Program-made: the position numbers and the translations under genes
Shown: positions 21,829 to 32,732 of the stretch, in pieces
Layout: every line of letters starts with the position of its first letter
Position numbering within the stretch: the stretch's first letter is position 1
The notes under the pieces: generated by a model
What the model was told of the DNA's origin: nothing
Databases searched by the model: none
What the model saw: the letters and a program-made list of their open reading frames with translations, nothing else
Origin: Lepus europaeus
Lineage: Eukaryota; Chordata; Mammalia; Lagomorpha; Leporidae
Assembly: GCF_033115175.1 (NCBI RefSeq)
Contig: NC_084834.1
Span: 10,327,294-10,391,293 of the forward strand
DNA: 64,000 nucleotides
Reading direction: 5' to 3'

Positions 21829-23425
21829 AGAAGAAAGCAGTTATAAGAAAAATTACCAGTTTGGGATTGGAAATCACTGTGGGTTAACAATGATCACAAC
21901 TAATTAAATGATAAAATCCCTAACTAAAATTAAATTTTGCAATATTAAAATGCATCAGATATTATATTCAAAGATATAATGAAAATTGAGAGTTTGCTTC
22001 TGTGGAATAAAAAAGCTTATGGCATGTGTTGTACTATCATTGAAAATTAGCATTTATAGATAAATTAGTAAAGTTGTTAATTCTAGCAACTCAATCTGTG
22101 TCTCCCATGTGAAGTGCAGGAAACCAAGTTAAAGAAAAAAAGTCTTCATATACTTAGATACCACATATAATTCATATATAAAGTCAGGCCAGTTTCCAAT
22201 GTTTACTTAGCAACTTTAGTTACCGCACAAAACATGAGACTAATGCTTACAAGATGTAGTTAGGGAAAAATATGATGCAAAATTTCTATTTCCAGGCATG
22301 TCAATGTTCGTGTATAAAGCAGAACAAAACTCCATACATAGATTCCAGAATGTCATGCATATATGCATCTAAAATTCTACATGGTGGTGTGCTCCAACCA
22401 ATAGAGTGATGAGAAAATGGAGGCGAGGAATGGCAGCAGGAACAAACGTTGGTGGTGATGTGCTGGTTTCTCCTTCCAGTCTCACCCTTGTCCAACTACT
22501 GATTGGGCAGTATTGCCAGCTGGGTTAGAGAAGATTTAGAAGTGGAGGACTGCTGTTGCTCCTGTGGAGGCCACCAACATTTCTCTCTTCCCTGTCTGCA
22601 TTTTCTCCCTAGAGCCGTAGGAGAGCTACTCCACATTGAAGGAGACGTGCGGGGGTCACATTTGAGGATGCTGATTGAGGGTGCTGATTGTGCTAAAAGG
22701 TTCACATTACCTGTGAGAATACCCCTCTCTTCTCCACAGAGGGGAGGAAAGCAAAGATGTCTAGTTCCTAGGGTCTCTCCTTTTTTTCTCTCTCAATTGT
22801 CATCTTCTCTGTTTTCCTCTTCTATTGAATGTTTTCTCTTTCCATTGTGAGTTTGTGAGGATTTCTCATCACCGAAAGACTTCTGTGTTAAAAACCTTAC
22901 ACTAATGAAGATAATTTTTAAAAATTGAGTCTTCATGTGTGACCTTCAATATCAGTGTCATTGACAAAACTTAGTACATATATATTGTGTCATGTTTTTT
23001 TTAAAAAAAGTAAAACTCAAAGTTATAAATGTAGAGTGTTTATATCTATGTATAAAAATGATTAGGCACCAAAAATACAGAAAATAATGGAAGAAAATGT
23101 AACAGTAGTTTTGCTAGATGCCAAGACAATAAATTAGCTTTTATACACTTAGTTCTTGCTTTGCACAGTTCCAATATGCATAAATTCCAATTAACACATT
23201 TTAATTCAATAAAAGAAGTCCCCCAAAACATGGTTCACATTTCAATTACCCTAGCATATTAACTGTGAGTGCATGAAAGACAAACTTCACTGCTGCTCTT
23301 CAAGCTATAAATTGCTACATGAATAACAAATCCACATCCTGAGCAACAGTCACATCATTTATCAAAAGTCTGTGGGCCACTGTTCATTGTACATCTGTTT
23401 TTCAGTAAATTTCCAGGCAGCTAAG
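21829..23425. other. Unique DNA with an exon-like patch
   Basis: No recognised repeat. The segment 22440-22850 is more GC-rich, with a 115-codon plus frame (22503-22850). Inside it a strong polypyrimidine/AG acceptor (ending 22612) and a GTGAGA donor (22713) bound 100 nt. No domain recognised; see findings. Confidence 0.45.
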
Positions 23426-23429
23426 CATG

Positions 23430-23569
23430 CAGAAGGTTCTCCCAGGTCTCCCACATGGGTACAGAGACCCAAGGATCAGAAGTGGAGCAGCCAGGACAAG
23501 AATTGGCGCACACATGGGATACTGGCGCTGCAGGTGGAGGCTTAGCCTACTATGCCACAGCGCTAGACC
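23430..23569 (-). repeat. C-SINE, head part, internally deleted
   Basis: CCCAGGTCTCCCACATGGGTAC, AGAGACCCAAGG then directly ATCAGAAGTGGAGCAGCC, ending GCCACAGCGCTAGACCC. The usual GGCCATCTTC to GAGAGCTGG part is missing, and the inverted tail is absent on the left. Confidence 0.85.
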
Positions 23570-23779
23570 CTCTAATTAATTATTTTAGGAAACCTCTTGT
23601 TTCCTGGAAAACCGATCAATGAAGGGCAGAATGAGAACTACCAGACTTTCAACAGGGGAGCTGTTCATCTGTTTTGGATAAAGTCATAAATATATATAAA
23701 CAAAATCCTTCAAAACTGCAGTTCAAAAACTGGCAGTTCTCCAGGTGAATTCTATCTGCACAACCAAGACAGAGATTTG

Positions 23780-24045
23780 CTTTTTATTGATTAATTTACT
23801 TGAGAACCAAAGGAGAGAGAGAGAGAAACCTCCCATCTGCTGCTCACTCTCCAAATGCTCACAACACCTGCAGCTGGACCAGGCCGAAGCCAGGAGCTGA
23901 ACTGCTTCCATGTGTCCCACATTGGTAGCAGGGCCTGTGATGGCGGGGAGTGGCAGTCATGAGCCAGACCGGGGAATCAAATCTAGGCACTCAGATATGG
24001 GATGCAGATGCTAACCAGTAGGCTGAACGCCTACTTCAGCATCTG
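23780..24045 (-). repeat. C-SINE, antisense, diverged
   Basis: TTTTATTGATTAATTTACTTGAG tail, GAAACCTCCCATCTGCTGC, GGACCAGGCCGAAGCCAGG, CAGATATGGGATGCAGATGC, degraded head near 24040. Confidence 0.82.
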
Positions 24046-25117
24046 CCTTTTGGAACCAAATGCCTCAGCATATTGTACTTTTTGGTTCTCTCTTGATTCT
24101 CATCTCAGGCCTCTCTGAGCGCCCCAGCATGCACTCTAGGGAAAGCTGGGTTCTCCCCACCTCAAAACAGGCAAGAGAAAAGTCGTGTCAAATCAAGAGC
24201 AGTGCAGACCCAAGTCTCCACTTGTGCATCGGCTCCCCTACATGATTTCCTGCCTCCATTGGAAACAATTCTCTGTGCCCGTAATAAAGGTTTGCCAACC
24301 ATCCAAGAGAAAAATCAATTACTGAAAACTCCTGCACCATGACGGAGATAAATGTGGTGTCTAAATGCAAGTACCTTAAGAACAAGTCACATCTAAAAGG
24401 AACTGAGATCGACTCTCTGCTGGGAACACAAGAAAGGAAATTTTCTGCCCACTGTGAAACCAACACAGACATAAGGTTGTAGAGAATTTCACAGTCAGTG
24501 GACTTTACTTGATTTGGGAGATATTGCCTTCCTTTACAAAGTTAGTGGGGAAATATTCAGTTACAAAAACCAGCCCCTTGTGTGCCAATATCCATCACAC
24601 CCCTTTTCTCTCTCGCATGTACCCTGCAGCACAGTGGGGTGACAGCAGTTCACAATGGTGTGCTGTATACTGTATGAAGACCTGGCCGACTCCAACTCAG
24701 AGCAGAGATGGGGCATGGAGGGACTGCTGGCCTGATCACATAGGCGATCCTGTGTACAAATGTGAAGTGCTGCACCATATGCTGTAGAAATGTTCACGAA
24801 AATTACAATTTTAAAAAGATCCCTTTTCTCCATGATCAAGTGTGAATGGGACTTCCATACAGACACAGGCACAATTGGATTCAGTGCCTCTTATATTCTC
24901 TAGGTCCAGACTTATGACAAGCTGATCACTGATGTCCCACAGCAATAGTCCATTCATTGTAAGAAAAGGCATTTGTGACTATTTTTCCCTATGGGTTTCA
25001 TGATTGTCATGTGGCTGAACAAGCATCACCAAGCCTTGGAATCAAATGAAAACCTTTGTAAAATTGCCCGCATAAAGTTTTCTGCTTATCCTTGGTAATA
25101 AAAGACCCTGTTGTTAA
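24046..25117. other. Unique DNA
   Basis: About 1 kb of moderate GC. It contains AATAAA at 24283 in a context that could be an old LTR poly(A) region, but no LTR ends are visible. A 103-codon minus frame (24561-24872) shows no domain. Confidence 0.4.
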
Positions 25118-25132
25118 AATAATTTAAACCTG

Positions 25133-25450
25133 GCCGGTAATCCTCCGCCTTGCGGCGCCGGCACACCAGGTTCTAGTCCCGGTCGGGGCACCGATCCTGT
25201 CCCGGTTGCCCCTCTTCCAGGCCAGCTCTCTGCTGTGGCCAGGGAGTGCAGTGGAGGATGGCCCAAGAGCTTGGGCCCTGCACCCCATGGGAGACCAGGA
25301 GAAACATCTGGCTCCTGCCATCGGATCAGCGCGGTGCGCCGGCCGCAGCGCGCCTACCGCGGCGGCCATTGGAGGGTGAACCAATAGCAAAAGGAAGACC
25401 TTTCTCTCTGTCTCTTTCTCACTGTCCACTCTGCCTGTCAAAAAAAAAAT
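25133..25450 (+). repeat. C-SINE, young, head deletion
   Basis: Starts GCCGGTAATCCTCCGCC where full copies read GCCGGCGCTGTGGCTCACTAGGCTAATCC, so about 20 bp including the presumed A-box region are missing. The rest is close to consensus: CGGCGCCGGCACACC, GGTTCTAGTCCCGG, CGCGCCTACCGCGGCGGCC, CTGTCAAAAAA. TSD AATAATTTAAACCTG at 25118-25132 and 25451-25465. Confidence 0.95.
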
Positions 25451-25546
25451 AATAATTTAAACCTGAAAAAAAATTATTTAGATTTGTATAATTCTCATGT
25501 TGGATCATACCAGGTCTTACTAAAAGAATTTGACAAAATTATTTCT

Positions 25547-25877
25547 GGGGGCCGGCCCCGTGGTGCACTAGGTTCATCCACCCCCTGCAGTGCCGGCATC
25601 CCATATGGGCACCAGTTCTAGTCCCGGTTGCTCCTCTTCCAGTCCAGCTTTCTGCTGTGGCCTGGGAAGGCAGTGGAGGATGGCCCAAGTGCTTGGGCGC
25701 CTGCACCCACATGGGAGACTGGGAGGAAGCACCCAGCTCCTGGCTTTGGATCAGTGTAGCTCCAGCCGTTGCGGCCATTTGGGGAGTAAACCAACGAAGG
25801 AAGACCTTTCTCTCTGTCTCTCCCTCTCACTGTCTGTAACTCTACCTGTCAAATAAATAAATAAAAATCTCTAAAAT
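25547..25877 (+). repeat. C-SINE, full length
   Basis: GGGGGCCGGCCCCGTGGTGCAC head, GGCATCCCATATGGGCACC, TTCTAGTCCCGGTTGC, GATGGCCCAAGTGCTTGGGC, CTGTCAAATAAATAAATAAA. TSD ATTATTTCT at 25538-25546 and 25878-25886. The tail mixes the CTGTC ending of young copies with an AAATAAAT tail. Confidence 0.94.
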
Positions 25878-25886
25878 ATTATTTCT

Positions 25887-27410
25887 AAAGACAGTTATCT
25901 TGGTGGAAAAGTACAGAAATGAATTAACATTTTGGAGCAAATTAAAATTGTAACTAATATAAAAATAAATCTTGCCAAATTTCTGCAGTACAAGAAATAC
26001 ACAACAAATTTTTAGGGTCTGAGCAAGGAGAGTCTTCATAAAAGTCTGGGATTAAAAGGAAATCATCTGTTTCTTATGCATATGGTCATTCTGTTTGCAA
26101 ATTTAAGCACTTTTGGAGTTTTTATACACAAAAATTCCTTTAAGATCTACATATGTGTATACAAAGTAGTCAACTGCATATAACGAATCATTCTTGAAGT
26201 TTGGAAATGCATTAGAATTTTCTGCTTCATTTCACTAGGGAAACAGGAAAGCAAGTATCTTCATGGTCTGAAGGCAAATGATTCTTAAACATGAATCAAG
26301 ATATACTTCTTGAAAGACGGAAATTAGAGACAAGAAAAGCAAGCTAAGTTTCTTTGGAATTGTTTCTATCTTTTAGAAATATCTTTGAGTCCCCCATGAG
26401 AACTTGCACAGGTTTGGCATCTGTGGAAAAGAAACTGTGTGTTAAAACAAACAAACAAACAAAAAAACTACCAAGGGAACAAGTGAAAAAACAAACAAAC
26501 AAAAACTACCAAGGGAACAAGTGGCTTAAAGTAATATTCAGTACTTAATGCCAAGTGAGGGCATTAAAGAACTGAAATAGCCTGTGTTTTATACTTCATA
26601 ATCTGTACAAATTCTAAGCATGGCTCCCAGCTTGCCCAGCTAGCGAGTATTTTCCTACCTACCCCAAGTTTGGAAAGCGAATCAAGCCCTCTGATGTCTC
26701 TCATTAAAATATGTATAAAACATAGGGTAGGTGCCCTTGAGATGAGACTCAGTTATCGGACCCTTTGATGAAATTGATGGCATCAGAGTCACATATCCAA
26801 TTCCCCCTGATTAAGGAAGTTTTATAGGAGCAGAACTGGAGGGAAATGGAACTATCTGAGCTGTGCCTATGAATATGCTGGCAACGACAAGCCTTTCAGA
26901 AGTGTTTATTAAATGAAAAATGGTTTTTTTCACCCCGACTGCTGTATTTCATCAGCGGCCCCAGAGCCGTGCATCAGTGCCCTTGTGCACATGTGATTGT
27001 CACAGGGCAGCGCCCAGGCCAGCAGAGGTGCCTTAGCCTCCATGATTCTTTATCCGTAAAGCTTTCTGGGAAACTGTGTATCAATAACGTATTTGTAGTC
27101 AGTGGGTGGGTCTGACTAGTGATAATCACTTCGATCTTAAACTGTTTAAAAGGGAAAAGAGAATGAAGAAAAGGATTATGAGATCCACAATGCATTCAGC
27201 AGTGAGACTGACCAACCTAGAAGGATGATCTATTGTGATCCAATTTATCACCTGTCCTCCAATGCCAGGTGCAAGAAAGAGCACTTATTTTAAACTATTC
27301 TTAAATCTGTGATGTTCATTGGTCTTCTTTTCAGAGACGGAACTCAGTGTTGTTTTTAGCCTCTGAAAATTCCAAGTCCAGAGGTTTCTAATTAATGGGA
27401 CATTTTGAGC
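25887..27410. other. Unique DNA
   Basis: No SINE or L1. Contains the ~40-bp tandem duplication listed at 26443-26523. GC-richer text around 26940-27030 has no recognised identity. Confidence 0.5.
26443..26523. repeat. Two-copy tandem duplication
   Basis: Two adjacent copies of (AAAC)n plus ACTACCAAGGGAACAAGTG, the unique part ending at 26485 and 26523. The AAAC runs probably mediated the duplication by misalignment. Confidence 0.92.
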
Positions 27411-27414
27411 TAAC

Positions 27415-27722
27415 TTGGATTATATATTTACTTAATGTTTGAATGTGAGAGGTGGAGATACAGATAAACATGCAGATATGTCTCACCAGCTGGTTCATTT
27501 CTCTAAGTGCCAGCAATAGACAGGGTTGGGACAGACCAAAGCTGAGAAAGGAACTCAGCTTGGGCTCCCATACTAGTGGCAGGAACCCAATTACTTGGAT
27601 CATCACACTGCCTCCCAGGGTCCTCGTTGCTGGGAAGCTGGAGTCAGGAACCTGAGCATTTGAGTCAAACCCAAGCAGTCTGGCATGGGACGTGGGCATC
27701 TTAATTGCTAGATTAAATTCTC
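27415..27722 (-). repeat. C-SINE, antisense, old
   Basis: ATATTTACTTAATGTTTGAATG tail, CAGCTGGTTCATTTCTC, GGGTTGGGACAGACCAAAGC, CAATTACTTGGATCATC, GCATGGGACGTGGGCATC, fading near 27720. Heavily diverged but the order is preserved. Confidence 0.72.
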
Positions 27723-28185
27723 ATTCTCTCAAACTCTGTAGAGCTAGGTGAGTTGCATGAAATAGAGCAGGCGTCACAGAGTTCATAACACTTCTGCACT
27801 ATTTATGATGCACCTCACATTGCAAATGTTATTGCTTTCATGAAAACACTTGTAAATCAAACCCTAAATCCCATCTAAAAGTCAGAATGCATAAAGAATA
27901 CAATTAATTTCTCATTCCCATTCCCATGCCCAAGTCAAACTGATGTTTGATGCTTGAATGTTTGCTTACCTGTTTTTAGAATAGTATGAGTTTATCTATA
28001 TGCATAATTTTCTCCATGCAGAGCCATCGGCTACAACATGTTCGTCAATATCTGAGTGAGGACTACTTAATGCAGATAATAACAGTTCTAACTTGATGAA
28101 GACAGGTTGGGCTTGCATGACAGTGAAAAACATCTCCTGCAATAATTAATCAGTAATAAGTCAACGTTTTTAGACTCCTCGAGTG
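27723..28185. other. Unique DNA
   Basis: No recognised repeat. CAATAATTAATCAGTAATAAG near 28139 is AT-rich homeodomain-like sequence of the sort seen in conserved non-coding elements; inference only. Confidence 0.45.
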
Positions 28186-28665
28186 TTTGAGCTGCAGGCT
28201 CTTAGTTCTAGTTCCTTCCTGGGCTGCTCTTACAGAGTCTCACAAATTGGGTTCCTTAAAACTTACAGAAGCTTTTGGCTTCCCAGTTGTGGAGGCTGGA
28301 AGTCTGAAGTCCAATGTCTGCGAGGGGCCCTTCCAGGTCTGTTTCTAGCTTCTGCTGGTTTGAAGCAGTCCTGAAGCTCCCTGAACAGCAGCTGCAATAC
28401 TTGATGCCTGCTTCCATCTTCACGCCGGCTTCCCTCATGTGTCTCTGCCTTTGCTCCTCTTCTTATAAGGCAGGGAGTTATTACAGGGTTAAGGACTTGC
28501 CCTACTCCAGCAAGACCACGTGTTAATTAATGGTATCTTCCAACACTCTGTTTCCAAATAAAGTTATAATCCAAGGCTTACATTCAATGCCTTTCTGCAT
28601 ATGTTCTGAGAGTAATACCAACATATCTTTTGAGGGAGACGCAATCTATCCCTTAACAAAACACC
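28186..28665 (-). mobile_element. MaLR-like LTR relic
   Basis: GGGCTGCTCTTACAGAGTC, TTGTGGAGGCTGGAAGTCTG, GAGGGGCCCTTCCAG, CTCTTCTTATAAGGCAGGG and TCTGTTTCCAAATAAAGTTATA follow the order of MLT1/MST-type and related mammalian LTR repeats read in reverse (GGCTGCTATAACAAAATACC, TTCTGGAGGCTGGAAGTCC, CTTATAAGGACACCAG). Family assignment is from memory, so the broad class is safer than the name. Confidence 0.55.
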
Positions 28666-30618
28666 TCTCTCAAATCACTTTCTTCAAGGATAAGAAACTA
28701 ATCTGCATTGAGAGAAGCATCTTTATAAGTTAAGGCTTTGTGTGCATCATTTGCTTTCTCTGTAATAAGCTTTGAGCTTAAAAGACATTAGGTGCACATG
28801 CATTCATTAAGCACTTGAGGTTGTTGTGGAGGAAAGTTGTCATTATTGTGGCAAAATCATGAGACGAGTCCTAGGAGTCTTTTTCCCTATGTTGAACATG
28901 TGGGTTGTATAGCAATGCTTTTCATTAAGTTGTATTTCTCTCTGTAGCAAAGTAGGCATTTGATGAGTTCCGCACTATTTCAGGCCACCCGAAAAATCGT
29001 TCATTATTACAAAGGGGCATTTGCAAGCACCTGTAGCCGTGGAATCTCAAAGCTTGTGGAATCGCAGACACCATACAAATTCTAGTACAGCTCGCAAAGT
29101 ACGTCAGGAAACAGCTCGTTCCAAAGGAGCATTACTGAAGAAATCATAAGTCACTGATGCCATTGATTATGGTGTCAGGTTTTCACATACAGTTCTTGAT
29201 GCCGAGAAGAAAGGAAGCCAGCTGTGGTACTTTATTTTGATATATTATACCACGTAGTAGAATATAAGGGTGACTTATAGGCAGAAGACAGTTTCTTCCA
29301 AACAAGTCAGGTACAGTCCTTTTAATGCTGCACCTGTTAACTGTCGGCAGTGCCTGACATTAGTATTTGTAACTAAAGCTGAAATTTCAATGCGACTTGG
29401 AAATAATTTTAGCTCCTAAAAATTGTATTAAGTGTTTCAGGGTGGATTAGGCCACGGATCCCTGGAGGAATCGGGAAAACGACACATGCCCTGCAGGAAA
29501 TTGTGTGTGTCAGAATCGTAGAGAAGCTTGAGTGACATTTTTGGGACCTTAACGGGTTGCTTATTCTGTACCTCCACCTTCAGGGGTTTCCCTAGAAGGA
29601 TGACTCTTAGGTTTTATGTAAAAGAATGAAATGTGCATCATGAAGGAAATTGCCATTTTTGAGGCATTCAGCCTAGAACATCATAACCATTCTCACTGGA
29701 AACCATGCTGAGGGATTTGGGCTCCTTTGAAAATCTGATTCTTCCGTGATAACACTAGGAACCCAGTATAACACCAAGCAACTTAGAACGTATGCTTACA
29801 AATGCCAGCCTTTGAAATCAATTATTGAATGGAATACATTTGGCTTTTTTTTAAACTGGCCTGAAATAATCCACAAAAATTAGTTAAGATAGTAAACAGC
29901 ATTTCAATACAAATGTTTGTTCTACATTTCTAATTGGTCTTTTTCTCAGAAGTTGTATACATGGCACACAGGTTAATTTCACTAAGCATAATGGCCCCCA
30001 AAAGACAATACATTTTTTTTCTGATTTGTGGTAACTAATATGTAGAGTACAAAAATGTAATATAGCTCAGTGAAATCGACATTATGATATTTGATTATTG
30101 TTCATATCCTTGTCTATACTCCTGAGGAACAGTGGTTTTTCCAATAATAATTATTTTAAAAAAACAGATTCAAAAGAAAAGTATAAAGAAGTAAATATAT
30201 TATTTGGATGCAAATTTCTGAGTTAATATAGTAGTTCTGAGTCACTCACATTCTGTCACATAGAGATGAACCATGAGAAACATTTGTAGGTCACTTTATG
30301 CTGACCTTGGACTATGATCTTTAAAGAGCCAGGCTGACTCGTGTCAGTACCTCTGGGAGCTGTGATAACACAATCTAATAGAGTCCATCACTGCTTACTC
30401 CACAGCACAGGCAAGCATTGTCACATTAGCCTTTGTCTTACTACATTGAGCACAGATCATGTCCATTTTGCCACAGGCTTAAGAGAAAGTCCAGGTTATT
30501 TTGTCTATATAGGCCAACATTCAAAACGAAAAGTGTATATTTCCATTTAAGGTAAAAAATATGTAGGTAATAAAACGGGCCATGCAATCCATGGCATATT
30601 CTACTAAACCTTCATTGT

Positions 30619-30755
30619 TGAGAGAAATAGAGAGAGAGGGTGGAAAGAGAAAGACAGAAAGAACAGAAAGGAAGGAAGGGAGGAAAAAGGAAGAATGGAT
30701 GCTGGAAGGAAGGGTGACCAAAAGAAGGTTGGAGGGAAAAAGGAAAGAAAGTCTT
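30619..30755. repeat. Purine-rich simple tract
   Basis: A strand-asymmetric run of GA, GGAA and GAAA units on the plus strand, nearly free of pyrimidines. Such tracts can adopt triplex (H-DNA) forms. No SINE body is attached. Confidence 0.8.
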
Positions 30756-31469
30756 ACCATATAAGCACTAGAAATCATTGACAATGCGGTTCAATATGTA
30801 TCCACAGAATTCTGAACAGTATTTTTTTCTGGGCAAGCATTATGTATGCAAACACACGTGGGTTCCTGGAAAATTCATGATATATTTTGCCTCTAGATCT
30901 TACTATATTTTTATTAGTTCCCCTTGTTTCCTCTGCCTACGACTCTCTCATGATCAATCATATCAAGGTTTGATGTACCTGCACTGGGTTTCCCTGCACC
31001 CATCCTGCCCATAAACCCTGAGACAGGCCTTGTCCCTCTTGTTCCGTTTTCCCCATCTCCAGAGCGTGCATCCGATGTTTGACATGGTACTTCCTGTACG
31101 CACGCCATAGGCAGGCGTGAATAATCGATATATGGAGCAGCTCTTTCTTCTTATCCACAACATGGCGTAGCATGATGCATCCTGAGTTTCTACATTTAGT
31201 CTTCCGTTTTTATTCCTACATCTACTAAATTATCTTCCTCAATCTTTGATTTCTCTCCTGTTACTTGGAAGTTTAGAAATATCTCAAAATTCATGCATAA
31301 ATAATATTATACATATGATTTTGAAAGGCCAAACTAATCAAATTATCATCACATCTAAAACTATATAGAACCCACTTAAGTGAATTGCTTAGAATTCTGA
31401 TCCAAGATAATCTTTCATGTATTCAATAATCAATAGTCAATATTCAATTTAATATTCAATTAAGTGCTA

Positions 31470-31545
31470 AGTATGTGTTAATAACTATGGTAGGTGCTAA
31501 GAAAAAAAATCATAAATGAACATGATCTCTCACAATCTAGTGGGA
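31470..31545. repeat. Ancient MIR/L2-like trace
   Basis: AAGTGCTAAGTATGTGTTAATA, GGTAGGTGCTAAG and CAATCTAGTGGGATCG resemble the common ancient repeat text TTGAGCACCTACTATGTGCC, GCTAGGCACTGG and CAGTCTAGTGGG. Too short for a firm family name. Confidence 0.4.
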
Positions 31546-32059
31546 TCGACAAAAATATAAATAAATAAATTTAGTCTTATTTCTACATATGAATGCTTTT
31601 CCATGTTACATTTGTATGTGAGTTTTGCTTTAAAATAACTTGCAAGGAAGGTTATAACAGTATGATAAATGCTAAATTAAACATTTCCCAAAGCACTGGA
31701 GGCAAATTGACAAGATACAGATCCTTGCATAAGCTTCTCTGGAGGCTGAAACTCCCTGGCCCACAGGCCGATGTTTCTGTTATGTGAATATACGAAGTAA
31801 TGCAGTGAAAATAGTGACGTCTTCTCTGTCTCATTGTCACCGTGTCCTTGTATATCAGGGTTCTGCAGGGCAGCTTGCCTTACTGAAGATGGCACAGTGA
31901 CTGAAATCCAGTATTGCTGTAGTGGGGCCTCTGTTCATATTTGTGAATGAAAATAGCCAGCCGAGGGGTATTACTCATCATACAATGAGTTTACAAATCT
32001 GCACATCAGTCCAGGAACTAATTCTCCATTAATCAAGAAAATTACTTTGTTGTTTATGT

Positions 32060-32175
32060 AAGAGTACTTCCAGAAGTTCATGGGAAATATAATTGAAAGA
32101 ACTTGTGTTGCCAAAATTTTAAAATCCATACATAAAAGGAGTCTTCAAAAAGTTCATGAAAATACAAATTATGGG
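32060..32175. mobile_element. Mariner-type relic, left part
   Basis: GAGTACTTCCAGAAGTTCATGGG at 32063-32085 and GAGTCTTCAAAAAGTTCATG at 32139-32158 are two terminal-inverted-repeat-like ends of a mariner-type non-autonomous DNA element (MARNA-like). Text between them reads as the element interior. The first may be a second copy or its partner end. Confidence 0.5.
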
Positions 32176-32179
32176 GAAA

Positions 32180-32445
32180 TAAAACTGTGTTGTTGTGGCA
32201 CAGCAAGAGTGTCTGGTATCAAGTCCTGCCTTCACTGCCAGTCCAACTTTCTGCTGATGGGCACCCTGGCTCAAGTATTTGGGTCCTTGCTTTCCATGTA
32301 GGACATGGCATCAACATGGCCCAGTCCCAGCTCTCTTGACATTTCAGAAGTGCACCAGAGGATGGAAAATATTTCCCTCTCTTTCTCTCTCCCTCTCTCC
32401 CCCTTCCAAATACAATACAATATATATAATACAATACAATACAAC
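32180..32445 (+). repeat. C-SINE, diverged, splits the mariner relic
   Basis: TTGTTGTGGCACAGCAAGAG head, TCTGCTGATGGGC, TCAAGTATTTGGGTCC, CACCAGAGGATGG, CT-rich tract, CCTTCCAAATACAATACAAT. The tail has become an (AATAC)n repeat at 32405-32445. Confidence 0.82.
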
Positions 32446-32545
32446 ACCTTCTACAATGAAAAAACTAGGCATGGATTTCAAAAATTTTAGAACCATAATA
32501 GACATCTTTTAGTTCTGTTTTTCTACAGGCTTTTTGGAAATATTC
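32446..32545. mobile_element. Mariner-type relic, right part
   Basis: GAAAAAACTAGGCATGGATTTC, ATTTTAGAACCATAATAGAC and CAGGCTTTTTGGAAATATTCC continue the MARNA-like element (ATGCATGGATTTCAAAATTTTT ... GAACTTTTTGAAGTACC) after the C-SINE. Confidence 0.5.
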
Positions 32546-32732
32546 CCATAATCTTAAATCACTTTGGGGATTACTTTCTCAATTCCAAAAATGTAGTGTG
32601 ACCCCCCATTTCCCTTCTCTTTATTATTTTATATAAGCCAGGTAATGTCATATTGCTTTTGAATTGTATCCTTCCATGGTTTCTTGTGTCTTGTGATCTG
32701 ACTCCTTTATCCCCGTTCACACCTCATTTTCT

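Larger units (their letters stand above)
28666..32058. other. Long SINE-poor unique block
   Basis: 3.4 kb without a C-SINE, unusual for this window. It has scattered CpGs at 28960-29560, a purine-rich tract at 30619-30755, an L2/MIR-like trace at 31470-31545 and an L1-like ATTTCACTAAGCATAATG at 29976. A 71-codon minus frame at 30958-31173 has no recognised domain. Candidate regulatory DNA by absence of repeats only. Confidence 0.45.

Noticed and set aside
24046..24900. Possible LTR around an AATAAA at 24283
   Set aside because: No TG...CA ends, inverted termini or matching copy in the window.
30958..31173. 71-codon minus frame in non-repeat DNA
   Set aside because: Looks less repetitive than most but has no family signature, start context or splice evidence, so not called a gene.
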